Below, piece after piece: positions 36,136 to 48,457 of a stretch of DNA of 64,000 nucleotides. Both the position numbers and the translations under genes were made by a program. Each line of letters starts with the position of its first letter. Positions within the stretch are counted from its first letter, which is position 1. A model generated the notes under the pieces. That model was given only the letters and a program-made list of their open reading frames with translations. It was not told the origin of the DNA and made no database searches. The DNA is taken from assembly GCF_018780585.1 (NCBI RefSeq), contig NZ_JADMJL010000009.1:1-64000 (forward strand), in the 5' to 3' direction. This DNA comes from Methyloversatilis discipulorum. Lineage in GTDB: Bacteria > Pseudomonadota > Gammaproteobacteria > Burkholderiales > Rhodocyclaceae.

Positions 36136-36585
36136 TCAGTTCGAGGGGGGATCGACCGGCTCGTTCAGCACCAGCCAGTACAGACCGAGCTGGCCGACGG
36201 CGTAGATGAACTTCTCGAAATCCACCGGCTTGCGGATGTAGCTGTTGGCGCCGAGCTGGTAGGCCTCGTAGATGTCCTGCTGTTCGCGCGAGGTGGTCAG
36301 GATGACGACCGGCAGCAGATTGGTGCGCGCATCGGCACGCACCCGGCGCAGCACTTCCAGGCCGTCTACACGCGGCAGTTTCAGGTCGAGCAGGATGACT
36401 GCCGGTGCGACCGACAGGTCGCGACCGGCGTGGTGGCCGGTGCCGAAGAGATAGTCGAGCGCTTCTACGCCGTCGCGGGCCACGACGACTTCGTTGGCGA
36501 TGCGGTTCTTGTGAAAGGCTCGAAGCGTCAGCGCCTCGTCGTCGGGATTGTCTTCAACCAGCAGTATCGGGCGTTCGCTTGCCAT
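36136..36585 (-). CDS. Single-domain response regulator (Rcp1/CheY-like)
   Basis: A 149-residue stand-alone receiver domain. The acidic pair is in LLVEDNPDDEAL, the phospho-acceptor Asp in ILLDLKLPRVDGLEVL near residue 68, and the conserved Lys in YIRKPVDFEKF near 121. The long NPDDEALTLRAFHKN text is typical of Rcp1-type regulators paired with phytochrome-like or PAS kinases. It has no output domain. The gene follows the histidine kinase by 27 bases, so the two are almost surely partners in a phosphorelay. Confidence 0.9.
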   Translation of the reverse strand: MASERPILLVEDNPDDEALTLRAFHKNRIANEVVVARDGVEALDYLFGTGHHAGRDLSVAPAVILLDLKLPRVDGLEVLRRVRADARTNLLPVVILTTSREQQDIYEAYQLGANSYIRKPVDFEKFIYAVGQLGLYWLVLNEPVDPPSN

Positions 36586-36612
36586 AAAACCAGCCTGTCC
36601 AGGTCACCCGCA

Positions 36613-39533
36613 TCACTGCGATGGGGGTTCCAGCGTGAAGAAGAAACTTGCTCCGCGTTCCACCTCGGCTTCGGCCCAGATCCGCCCGCCGTGCCGTTGC
36701 ACGATGCGGTGGACGATGGCCAGACCGATGCCGCTGCCTGAAAACTCACCGACCGAGTGGAGTCGCTGGAAGGGGCCGAAGAGCTTTGTTGCGTATCGCA
36801 TGTCAAAGCCCGCGCCGTCGTCCTTCACAAAATACACGAGCTCTCGTCCACGCTGCAAGCAGCCGATTTCGATGCGCGCGGCGTCATGGCGGCTGGTGAA
36901 CTTCCATGCATTGCGCAACAGATTGTCGATCGCGATGCGCAAGAGGTTGGCGTCAGCATACACGCGCATCGACGGCTGGATGAGGAATTCTGCCCTGCGC
37001 TCGGGCTCGGTCCGGGCGAGGTCGGCAACCAGTTCCGAGGCCATCGCGCTGAGATCCACGACCTGCCGGTTCATTTCGTTGCGCGTGATGCGGGCGAGGC
37101 CGAGCAGGTCGTCGATCAGCCGGTGCATGCGCTGCGTGCCGGCGCGGATGCGCTGCAGGTAGTCGCGGCCGCGTTCGTCGAGCCGGTCGGCGTAATCCTC
37201 CTCGATCATCCGCGAAAAACCGTCGATGCCGCGCAACGGTGCCGCGAGATCGTGCGATACCGAGTAACTGAAGCTCTCAAGTTCGCGCATCGCGGTGACC
37301 AGTTCGGCCGTGCGCTCGCGCACGCGCGTTTCCAGCTGCTGGTTCAGCGCCAGCACGCTGCGTTCGGCGTCCTTCTGCGCGCGGATGTCGAGGCCGGTAC
37401 CGAGCAGGTGCGGCAGACCGTCGAGGTCGATGCGGTAGAGGCTGAACGCGTGCGCCAGGTGTTCGCCACCGGCCGACAGCAGCTCCGCCTCGAAGGTGGC
37501 GTCGCGGTGTGTCAGGGCGCGCCGGGCCTGACGCCGCAGCAGCGGGTGGAACTCCGGCGGGAAGAGGTCGAGCGCCGGCTTGCCGATCAGATCGAGAGCG
37601 CGGTGGCCGGTGACCGCCTGCAGGTTCTCGTTCCAGCGACGCAGCGCGCCGCGTGCGTCGAGCAGGAAGAAGGCGCCCGGCATGCTGCGCACCAGCGCGG
37701 CCGAAAAATTCTCCTCGCGGCGCGCGGTGTCAAGCGCACGGCGACGGGCGGTGTCGTCGGAGAAGATCCAGATGGTTTCGCCCGCTTCATCGGCGTCGCT
37801 GGCCAGCTGGCGCACCGAAACGTAGGCATGAAGCGGACTGCCGTCGCGCCGCTGCAGCGTGGTTTCCTGTGCGTAGGGCTGCGGCTTCACGCGCGCAGCG
37901 CCTTCGAGCAGGCGCGACAGTTCCATCTCGTCGCGGAAGAAGGGTTCCATCGTCTGCCCGATCAGCGCCCGGCGGTCGTGGCCGAAGATTTCCTGACAGC
38001 GCCGGTTGCAGTCGGCGATACGGTCGTCGCGCACATAGACGATGGCCACCGGCACGTCGTCGAGCAGGGCCTGCTTCTCGGTCACCAGCGTGCGCACCGC
38101 CTGTTCGGCCAGCTTGCGCTCGGTGATGTCGGTGATCGAGCCGGAGAAACGCAGCACCTTGCCGACCGTGTTGCGCGTCGCCAGACCGCGGTCGCGCACC
38201 CACAGGTAGTGACCGTCCTCGTGCCGCATGCGGTATTCGATATCGAACGATTCACGCCGCAGGAAGTGCTCGTCGATTGCGTGCTGCAGCCGCGACAGGT
38301 CGTCCGGATGCACGCGTTCGAGCAGCTGTTCGTGCGTCTGCGGTTGCATGGACTGAGGCAGGCCGAGGATCTCGCTCAGTCGTGGCGACAGGAAGTAGCG
38401 GCCGGCGCCGATGTCCCAGTCCCAGGCCCCGTCGAAGGAACCCCGCACCGCGTGGAACAGCCGTGCCTCGCTTTCGCGCAGCGCGTCCAGCGTCATGCGA
38501 TCGCGTGTCACGTCCTCTATCGTGCCGGACACGTAGAGCGGCTTGCCCACGGCGTCGTGATGGGCGCTCGCGCGCAGCCGGAACCAGCGGTAGGTGCCGT
38601 CGCGCACGCGCAGCCGGATCTGGTCGTCGCTGTGCGTCATTTCGCGCCCGAACAGCCGTTCGCGCGCGCGCCGGACGGTGCCAGCGTCGTCCGGGTGGGT
38701 GGCGGCGCCCCAGTTGAACTGCTGCGCGAACGAGGCGTCGCCGCCGTAGCCGAGCAGGTCGGGAAAGCGATCGCTGTACCAGATCTGACCGGTCTGCAGA
38801 TTCCATTCCCACTGCGCTTCGTCGTGCGCGCTGGCCACCCGCGCCAGACGCTCGGCCTCGGCGACGGCGTCGCGACGGCGCTGTTCGAGGGCCGCGCAGG
38901 CGGCTTCCAGCGCCTGTGCCAGCGCGCTCAGCGGATGCCCGGCCGGGAGGGCGACACGCCCCACCGGTTCGCCGCGCACCAGCGCCGTCGCCGCCGCCTC
39001 GACCGGACCGATGGCGTTGGCGACGCGCCGTCGCTCGGCGGTACGCGCGCCCCAGGCGACCAGCACGCAGAAGACGGCCAGCGCACAGGCCGGCAGCAGC
39101 GTGGTCAGCAGCACCGGCAGCCCGGTGTCGCGCGCGGCGCCTATCGTCAGCGTACCGACCAGCACGTCGTCGACGCGCAGACTGCCTTCGGCGCGCAGCG
39201 TGAGCGCGCTGTCGTCGGTGGCAGAGGGGGGCAGATCGACCAGAAGTTCCCCCTTCGCGTCGCGCAGGCTGGCTTCGGTCAGCAGACCGCGGTCGTGCGC
39301 GTCGGACAGGATGCGGCGCAGTTCGGGCGTCTGCCGCGCCTGCAGCGGCGCCATCAATGTGTGCGCAAGTTCCGCGTGAACAGCACGCAGATCGCCGCGT
39401 GCCGACAGGCTGGCCAGGCCGAGCGAAATCATCAGCACGAAGATGCCGAGCGCGATCGCCTGCCAGCTCGTGGCGGACAGGCGGTGCGAACGGCGATGCG
39501 GTGTGGTGTCGGCCGGAGGCGTTTCGCTGCTGC

Positions 39534-39537
<4 letters not shown>
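36613..39537 (-). CDS. Membrane-bound histidine kinase with four PAS domains
   Basis: A 974-residue sensor kinase. Helices at about 24-46 and 141-165 enclose a periplasmic domain of roughly 95 residues. Four PAS domains follow, at about 235-350, 358-475, 485-600 and 610-725 (the first two end in the PAC-type GTIEDVTRDR and GSITDITERK). A short coiled coil then leads to the dimerisation domain with phospho-acceptor His762 (SYSVSHDLAAPLRG). The HATPase domain has Asn876 (NLLRNAWKF), DDGAGFDMRY and GSGIGLAI. The SHDLAAPLRGIDGFS H-box is of the phytochrome-like type. The signal sensed is unknown. The start overlaps the prmB stop (ATGA), so it is co-transcribed with prmB and the response regulator. 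Confidence 0.9.
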
Positions 39538-41638
<2,101 letters not shown>

Positions 41639-42820
41639 TCAGCGGCCGCCCTCGTCGAGATTGAGCGAGAATTCGGCGAACGAAGCGCCGCTCGGCTCGG
41701 TCGATTCGAGGTCGCGCAGTTCCGGACTGGGCGTATCGACCTTGGGTGTATCGGTCACGCCGAACTGCGAATTGTTGATGAGCCAGGACAGATTGGTCGG
41801 CGAGTCGGAATTCGACAGCGCTTCGTCGAGCGTGATTTCGCCCTCGCGATAGAGGCGGAACAGATCCTGTTCGAAGGTCTGAGAGCCGGGCGCCATGCTG
41901 CGCTCCATCGCTTCCTTCACGCTGTTGATTTCGCCGCGCTCGACCAGTTCGGAAATATGGCGCGTGTTCAGCAGCACTTCGACCGCCGGCATGCGGCGCC
42001 CATCCGGCTTGCGCACCAGACGTTGTGAAATGATGCCCTTCAGTGTGACCGACAGGTCGAGGAAGAGCAGCGGACGGCTGTCCAGCGGGAAGAAATTGAC
42101 GATGCGGTTCAGCGCGTGGTGGGCGTTGTTGGCGTGCAGCGTCGCCAGGCAGAGGTGGCCGGTCTGCGCGTAGGCGAGCGCGGCCTGCATCGTTTCGACG
42201 TCGCGGATCTCACCGATCAGGATGCAGTCCGGCGCCTGGCGCATTGCGTTCTTCAGCGCCGGCGCCCAGCCCTCGGTGTCCATGCCGATCTCGCGCTGGT
42301 TCACGATCGATTTCTTGTGCTTGAACAGGTACTCGATCGGGTCTTCGACCGTCAGGATGTGGCCCGACTTGTTGGCGTTGCGATGGTCGATCATCGCCGC
42401 CATCGTCGTCGACTTGCCGGAACCGGTGGCGCCGACGACCAGGATGAGCCCGCGCTTTTCCATGATCAGCTCGGTCAGCACCGGCGGCAGGCCCAGCGTG
42501 TCGAGCGGCGGAATGTCGCCGAGGATGTAGCGCACCACCATGGCGATGCTGCCACGCTGCCAGAACATGTTGACCCGGAAGTTGCCGAGGTCGCGCCGGC
42601 CGAAGGACAGGTTCAGTTCGCGCGTCTTCTCGAACCTCTGCTGCTGCTCGTCGCTGAGCATTTCGTAGGCCATGCGCTGGATCGTTTCCGGATCCATCAC
42701 ACGCTGGTTGATCGGCACCGTGGTGCCCTGGATCTTGATCGCGATCGGCGCGCCGGCCGAAATGAAGATGTCGGAGGCGTTCTTGTCCGCCATGACCTGG
42801 AACAGCTTGTCGAGAATCAC
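41639..42820 (-). CDS. pilU: Type IV pilus retraction ATPase, PilT/PilU family (probably PilU)
   Basis: A 393-residue hexameric secretion ATPase. It has Walker A GATGSGKSTT near residue 134, the Asp box TVEDPIEYLFKHKKS, Walker B ILIGEIRDVETM and the His box GHLCLATLHANNAHHAL. The N-terminal domain begins with ADKNASDIFISAGAP. The length and the acidic C-terminal tail of about 45 residues favour PilU over PilT. No pilT lies adjacent. Its place between dapD and dapE is unexpected by function and suggests simple co-transcription. Confidence 0.87.
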   Translation of the reverse strand: MILDKLFQVMADKNASDIFISAGAPIAIKIQGTTVPINQRVMDPETIQRMAYEMLSDEQQQRFEKTRELNLSFGRRDLGNFRVNMFWQRGSIAMVVRYILGDIPPLDTLGLPPVLTELIMEKRGLILVVGATGSGKSTTMAAMIDHRNANKSGHILTVEDPIEYLFKHKKSIVNQREIGMDTEGWAPALKNAMRQAPDCILIGEIRDVETMQAALAYAQTGHLCLATLHANNAHHALNRIVNFFPLDSRPLLFLDLSVTLKGIISQRLVRKPDGRRMPAVEVLLNTRHISELVERGEINSVKEAMERSMAPGSQTFEQDLFRLYREGEITLDEALSNSDSPTNLSWLINNSQFGVTDTPKVDTPSPELRDLESTEPSGASFAEFSLNLDEGGR

Positions 42821-42863
42821 GGCGGGCCTCCGACGGCAGCGACTTCAGTGGATCAGTAAGGGC

Positions 42864-43682
<819 letters not shown>

Positions 43683-43731
43683 GGAGGGTGTCCCGTAAGT
43701 TTTATGGTGTGGAGGGTAGTGGCGCCGCGGC

Positions 43732-44946
43732 TCAGAGCGCGCGGCAGAACTGCACGATGCGTTCGGCGGCCTCGATGCACTCGCCGGCGGGTGCCACCAG
43801 CGCGATGCGGACAAAGCCAGCCCCCGGATTGATGCCGTGGGCGTTGCGGGCAAGGTAGCTGCCCGGCAAGACTGCAACATTATATTCGGCGAGCAGGCGG
43901 CGGGCGAATTCGGCGTCATCGATCGGCGTGCGCGCCCACAGGTAGAAGCTGGCGTCCGGCAGCGGCGCGTCCATGACAGACGCAATCAGCGGTTGCACCG
44001 CGTCGAACTTCGCCCGGTACTGGTCCCGGTTGTCGCGCACGTGCGCCTCGTCCTGCCAGGCCGCGATGCTGGCACGCTGAACCGCCAGCCCCATCGCACT
44101 GCCGTGGTAGGTGCGGTAGAGCAGGAAGCGCTTGAGCAGGCGGGCGTCGCCAGCGACGAAGCCGGAGCGCAGACCGGGCACGTTGGAACGCTTGGACAGG
44201 CTCGAAAACACCACCAGCCGTTCGAAACCGCTGCGGCCCAGGGCCTGCGCGGCCTGAAGGCCGCCGAGCGGCGGTGCTGCCTCGTCGAAATAGATTTCCG
44301 AATAGCACTCGTCCGAGGCGATCACGAAGTTGTGGCGGTCGGCCAGTTCGAACAGCGTGCGCCATTCGTCCAGCGTCATCACTTTGCCGCAGGGATTGGC
44401 CGGCGAGCACACATAGACCAGCTGCACGCCCCGCCAGTCGGCCTCCGGGATGCGGTCGAAATTGCAGGCGAAACGGTCGTCCGGCAGCTGGTTGTAGAAG
44501 GCGATCCGGGCGCCGGCCAGCAGGGCCGCGCCTTCGTAGATCTGGTAGAAAGGGTTGGGCGCCAGCACCTTGGCGTCCGGCCGGCTGGCGTCGATCACGC
44601 ACTGCGCGAACGAGAACAGCGCCTCGCGCGAACCATTCACCGGCAGCACCTGGGTCGCCGCATTCACGGCAGGCAGACCGTAGCGGCGCTGCAGCCAGGC
44701 CGCGATACACTCGCGCAGCGCATCGATGCCAGCCGTCGTCGGATAGACCGCGAGGCCGTCCAATGCGCCGGTCAGTGCGTCCTTGATCAGCTGAGGCGTG
44801 GCATGCTGCGGCTCGCCGATCGACAGGCGCACCAGCGGCAGATCGGCTGGGCCGGTCACGCCGGCGGTCAATTCCTTCAGTCTTTCAAAGGGATAGGGTT
44901 GAAGCAGAGACAGATGGGGCGTGACGGGCAGGGTGTCGTTCAGCAT
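43732..44946 (-). CDS. dapC: Succinyldiaminopimelate transaminase
   Basis: A 404-residue PLP-dependent class I aminotransferase (a start four codons upstream at 44958 is also possible). The cofactor lysine is in [16 protein letters not shown] near residue 235, with [12 protein letters not shown] and [13 protein letters not shown] before it and VRIALVAP at the C-terminus. With dapD and dapE it completes the succinylase branch from tetrahydrodipicolinate to LL-diaminopimelate. It is the first gene of the minus-strand dap operon and is divergent from an EamA transporter gene. Confidence 0.92.
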   Translation of the reverse strand: MLNDTLPVTPHLSLLQPYPFERLKELTAGVTGPADLPLVRLSIGEPQHATPQLIKDALTGALDGLAVYPTTAGIDALRECIAAWLQRRYGLPAVNAATQVLPVNGSREALFSFAQCVIDASRPDAKVLAPNPFYQIYEGAALLAGARIAFYNQLPDDRFACNFDRIPEADWRGVQLVYVCSPANPCGKVMTLDEWRTLFELADRHNFVIASDECYSEIYFDEAAPPLGGLQAAQALGRSGFERLVVFSSLSKRSNVPGLRSGFVAGDARLLKRFLLYRTYHGSAMGLAVQRASIAAWQDEAHVRDNRDQYRAKFDAVQPLIASVMDAPLPDASFYLWARTPIDDAEFARRLLAEYNVAVLPGSYLARNAHGINPGAGFVRIALVAPAGECIEAAERIVQFCRAL

Positions 44947-45021
44947 GAAAGTCAGCAATTTCGGTTCTTGAAGCCGTTGGCGTCGATGGTGGCGCCCGGA
45001 AACGCATAAGTATACGTCCCG

Positions 45022-45939
45022 ATGCTCACTTCCCGCCGGCCGTCTTCACGGCTGCTGCCCTCGGTCGCGCTGCTCGCCGGCGCCGTCATCTGGGGCCTAA
45101 TCTGGTACCCCTACCGCGTCATCGACGCCGCCGGCATGGGCGGTGTGACCGCCACCTTCATCACCTACGGCCTTGCCTTCATGTTCGGCCTGATCCCGCT
45201 GTGGCCGGTACTGCGCCGCACCCGGCCCAGCTTCTGGCTGGTCGCGCTGGCGCTGGCGGCCGCCGGCACCAATCTCGGTTATGTGCTCGGCACCCTGGAC
45301 GGCGTGGTGATGCGCGTGCTGCTGCTGTTCTACCTGTCGCCGCTATGGACTGTGCTGCTGTCGCGCCTGCTGCTGGGCGAACGGCTGAGCCGGGCCGGCA
45401 CCGGTGTGATCGCGCTGTCGCTGGCCGGTGCCTTCGTCATGCTGTGGCGGCCGGAACTGGGTCTGCCCTGGCCGCAGGGCTCGGCCGAGTGGATGGGCCT
45501 GGGCGCCGGCGTCTGCTTCGCGCTCGCCAACGTGCTCATCCGCCGCACCGCCCACATCGAGATCGAACAGAAGGTGATGGCCGTCTTCCTCGGCGTCATC
45601 GCCGTAGCACCCGTCGCTGCCTGGCTGCGTGGCGAAGCCCCGCTGCAGCAGTTCGCCGCCATCGGCGTCGACACCTGGCTACTGCTGGCGCTGATCGGCG
45701 GCGTGCTGCTGCTGGTCAATCTGGTGGTGCAGTACGGCATCACCTTCCTCAGCGCCAACGCCGCGATCGCGCTCTTCCTGTTCGAACTGGTGGTCGCCGC
45801 GATTTCGTCCTTGTGGCTGGCGGGTGAGGTGATGGGGCTGAAGGAGTGGATAGGCGGCGCGATGATCATCGCGGCCAGTCTGTTTTCGGGGCACTTGGAG
45901 GCGCCGGCGCCGGAGAGCGAAACCGCTCCTCGCGCGTAG
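45022..45939 (+). CDS. EamA/DMT family transporter
   Basis: A 305-residue inner-membrane protein with ten predicted helices in two EamA repeats. The N-terminal motif AGAVIWGLIWYPYR and the end-of-repeat FYLSPLWTVLLSRLLLGERLSRAG are characteristic; the second repeat ends in LFLFELVVAAISSLWLAGEVMGLKEWIGGAMIIAAS. Such proteins export metabolites or amino acids; the substrate is not predictable. It stands alone on the + strand, divergent from dapC, and converges on the GNAT-Rnk gene. Confidence 0.88.
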   Translation: MLTSRRPSSRLLPSVALLAGAVIWGLIWYPYRVIDAAGMGGVTATFITYGLAFMFGLIPLWPVLRRTRPSFWLVALALAAAGTNLGYVLGTLDGVVMRVLLLFYLSPLWTVLLSRLLLGERLSRAGTGVIALSLAGAFVMLWRPELGLPWPQGSAEWMGLGAGVCFALANVLIRRTAHIEIEQKVMAVFLGVIAVAPVAAWLRGEAPLQQFAAIGVDTWLLLALIGGVLLLVNLVVQYGITFLSANAAIALFLFELVVAAISSLWLAGEVMGLKEWIGGAMIIAASLFSGHLEAPAPESETAPRA

Positions 45940-46037
45940 CGGCGGATCAGTATCCGGCAGACGCACTCCACGAGGCGCCACTGCGTGCTGGTCGCTGTAA
46001 TGATGTGCAACCTGCCGCGGAGGCGCGGCCTGCGATC

Positions 46038-46949
46038 CTACAGATGGAAATCGCCCGCCGCCTCCGGCTGGTAAAGCACGCGCTCGATCCGGATGCGCCG
46101 GGTCCGGTGCGGCATACGCCAGTCGATGCAATCGCCCTCCCGGTAACCGAGGATCGCGGTGCCGACACTCGAGCACACCGACAGTTTCCCGGCACTGCCG
46201 TCCGCGTCCTGCGGGTAGACCAGAGCCACTTCCATTTTCTCGTCGTCCAGATGCAGCACGGCCCGCGAGTTCATCGTGACCACGTCCCGCGCCACCTTGC
46301 GCGAATCGACGACGATGGCGCGCTCGACCTCGTGTTCGAGATCGACCACATCCGCGTCGTCCTCCAGCGCGATCAGGTTCCGGAGCCGGGCCTGGTCGAT
46401 TTCGGTGACGTAGATCCCGGAGGGGTCATCGACCGTATCCTCGCGCAGACGCTGCAGATAGCGCTCCGAACTCATCGCGAATGACTTCAGCGTCGGTGTC
46501 TCGCTTTCGAGCACGAAGCCACAGCGCAGGAAGGCCTTCAGCGAGCGCGTGTTGTCGGCGTGAATCCTGGCGATCAGCTTCTCGGCCCGCATGTCGAAGA
46601 AGGCGAGCTTCATGCCTTCGCGCAGCGCACTGGCGCCTAGCCTGCGGCCCCAGTTGTCGCGGTCTCCGATGACCAGCACGATTTCGCAGTCTGCGCCGTT
46701 CTTGACGAGGCGGACGAAGCCCACCGGCCGATCATGCCGGTCGCAGGCCATGAAGAAGCGGCCGCCCTGGTTGAACAGATGGGTCAGGACGGGTAGCTGG
46801 ACCCGGTTGACGACCTGTTCGATGTGGCGGGAGACATGACGCGAATCGCTCAGGTAGCGGACGACGTTCTCGTCCTCCAGCCAGTCCATCAGATTCAGCG
46901 CGTTGGCCCGGGTGATTTCCGGGCACAGAGAAATGAAAGGCTTGCTCAT
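46038..46949 (-). CDS. GNAT acetyltransferase fused to a Rnk/GreA-like nucleoside diphosphate kinase regulator
   Basis: ATG 46949 (MSKPFISLCPEIT, GGGGTG upstream) gives 303 residues; the open frame upstream has no support. Residues 1-165 form a GNAT N-acetyltransferase domain with acetyl-CoA-binding text IGDRDNWGRRLGASALREGMKLAF and a typical DNTRSLKAFLRCGF helix. Residues 178-303 match the Rnk family: IYVTEIDQARLRNLIA, a short coil, then the GreA/GreB C-terminal fold (AVLHLDDEKMEVALVYPQDAD, SVGTAILGYREGDCIDW). Rnk binds RNA polymerase in the secondary channel. I recall the same two-domain fusion in other betaproteobacteria, so it is a real architecture. The acetylation target is unknown. Confidence 0.85.
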   Translation of the reverse strand: MSKPFISLCPEITRANALNLMDWLEDENVVRYLSDSRHVSRHIEQVVNRVQLPVLTHLFNQGGRFFMACDRHDRPVGFVRLVKNGADCEIVLVIGDRDNWGRRLGASALREGMKLAFFDMRAEKLIARIHADNTRSLKAFLRCGFVLESETPTLKSFAMSSERYLQRLREDTVDDPSGIYVTEIDQARLRNLIALEDDADVVDLEHEVERAIVVDSRKVARDVVTMNSRAVLHLDDEKMEVALVYPQDADGSAGKLSVCSSVGTAILGYREGDCIDWRMPHRTRRIRIERVLYQPEAAGDFHL

Positions 46950-47258
46950 TTTCACCCCATTCGATTTCAAGGATGAAAGCCTTCCATGGTCAGTGCCATG
47001 ACGGTTCTTTCGACTGAGGCGGCATTTTAAGGCAGTGGGCACGAACGGGCCAGTTCGCGCGCCGCAGCAGACACAGCTTGCCTCAGGCAGAAGGACCGAT
47101 GCCCGTGCTTTCGCGTCATGCGCGGCGAGGGAGCCGTAAGGTCGCTTTTCACGCGTTCGCAAGAATGCGTGACTTGGTACGGATGTGACAGGTGTTGCAC
47201 TGCACAAGATACGACTTTTGGCCTAGCATGAAATCGTTACCTTCGTGTGGATCGAACG
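46950..47258. other. Divergent intergenic region
   Basis: About 310 bases between the GNAT-Rnk gene and the unknown gene on the other strand. It should hold both promoters. I see a TTGCAC (about 47195) and TAGCAT (about 47224) that are too far apart to be a normal pair. No hairpin terminator or RNA gene was recognised. Confidence 0.35.
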
Positions 47259-48173
47259 ATGCAACGCGATACCGAAGAAATCTACCCACTCGGCTGCAAG
47301 CGCAAGGTGGCGGGCGAGTACCGGGTGCATTACTACGGCTACTGGATCAAGATCTATGAGCCGCCCGCTGACTCGCTGTCGGCGAAGAAGAAGCTGATCG
47401 AGGCCTTGACCCGGCGCCTGTTCAACCATGTCGAGCACGGCATCAACATTCCGGGCTCCCGCCTGAACGAGGCACGCGCTGCCTACGATGCCGAGCAGGA
47501 TCCCGCGCTCAAGCGGGTCAAGGGCGGCATGCTCGCGGGGGCGCTGTTCAACCGTGCGACGGACATATTCACGAGGCTGGTCGAACTGCAGGCGGCGGGC
47601 GTCGAGATCGACAGCGACAACGGCCTGATGCGCGAGTGCGGCCACTGTCTTCAGGAAGCGCTGGAACTCGGGCGCTCGGTGCGGCACCGCAGCGGCGAAG
47701 AAGGCATCGACGAAATGTGGGGCGAGCCGTTCAAGGCATTTTCAGTGCCGGTCGAGTCGTTCTACGAAAGCCGCTACATCAAGATCGCGCTCACCATGCG
47801 CGATATCGATCTGATCGCCGGCGAACTGTGCGACACCTTCGGCAATCGCCCGCGCTTCAAGGGGATTTCCGACCTTGTCGTGAGCTTCGCCGATGCGGCC
47901 AAGATCAAGACGGAAACCTTGCGCACGGACAAGTCCATCTTTGATGTCTGGGCCAGCTTCGCGGTGTCGGCTGAAGAACTGCTCGCCTTCGTGCCGGACG
48001 ATGCGGACTGTACGGATGCCGAACGGCGCGATCTCGATCTGGGTGTGCGCCTGATCCGTCAGGGCACGGAACTGCTGAGCGACATCACACGGGCACGGGT
48101 GCCGATGCCCAAGAGCACGCGCGACTTCGTCACGCGCTGCGCCGATTACCGCTTGCGTGCGCCGTCCTGTTGA
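47259..48173 (+). CDS. Conserved-looking protein of unknown function
   Basis: I do not recognise this family. The probable start is ATG 47259 (304 residues); a GTG at 47247 is the alternative. The protein looks soluble and cytoplasmic, with no signal peptide or membrane helix and mainly alpha-helical composition. Notable stretches are YRVHYYGYWIKIYEPP near residue 25, FNHVEHGINIPGSRLNEAR, a CGHC pair near residue 130, WGEPFKAFSVPVESFYESRYIKIAL, and a C-terminal helical part beginning SDLVVSFADAAKIKTETLRTD. The codon use is host-like. It stands alone between a divergent GNAT-Rnk gene and smc, so the context gives no function. Confidence 0.75.
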   Translation: MQRDTEEIYPLGCKRKVAGEYRVHYYGYWIKIYEPPADSLSAKKKLIEALTRRLFNHVEHGINIPGSRLNEARAAYDAEQDPALKRVKGGMLAGALFNRATDIFTRLVELQAAGVEIDSDNGLMRECGHCLQEALELGRSVRHRSGEEGIDEMWGEPFKAFSVPVESFYESRYIKIALTMRDIDLIAGELCDTFGNRPRFKGISDLVVSFADAAKIKTETLRTDKSIFDVWASFAVSAEELLAFVPDDADCTDAERRDLDLGVRLIRQGTELLSDITRARVPMPKSTRDFVTRCADYRLRAPSC

Positions 48174-48457
48174 TGCGATCGCCAAGGCAGGCACGGGCGT
48201 GATCGCCGCAGTACTGCCGCGAAACCGTCGCCGTGCCCGGTGTGGTGTCCGATCATGCAATGAGCCACAACGGACGGGCTGAAACCGCCCGGCGGCTGAA
48301 GGACTGACCGACCGTATCGATGTGGGCGGCATGGCGTTTGCCGCCCGGCCGTGCCCACCCGGTCAAAGCCGGAGAGCGGGGGGCGATGCTATCATTCGCG
48401 CCAATCCGGCCATTCCCGGCCTCATCTGCCCGACTCTGCCCCTCCCGCCGCCGACCC
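48174..48457. other. Leader region of smc
   Basis: Contains a perfect 8-bp hairpin GGGCGGCA/TGCCGCCC (48324-48346) without a T tract, which could be a weak terminator for the unknown gene. A TATCAT (48390-48395) could be a -10 for smc, but no -35 matches. The open frame upstream of 48458 is not part of smc. Confidence 0.4.
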
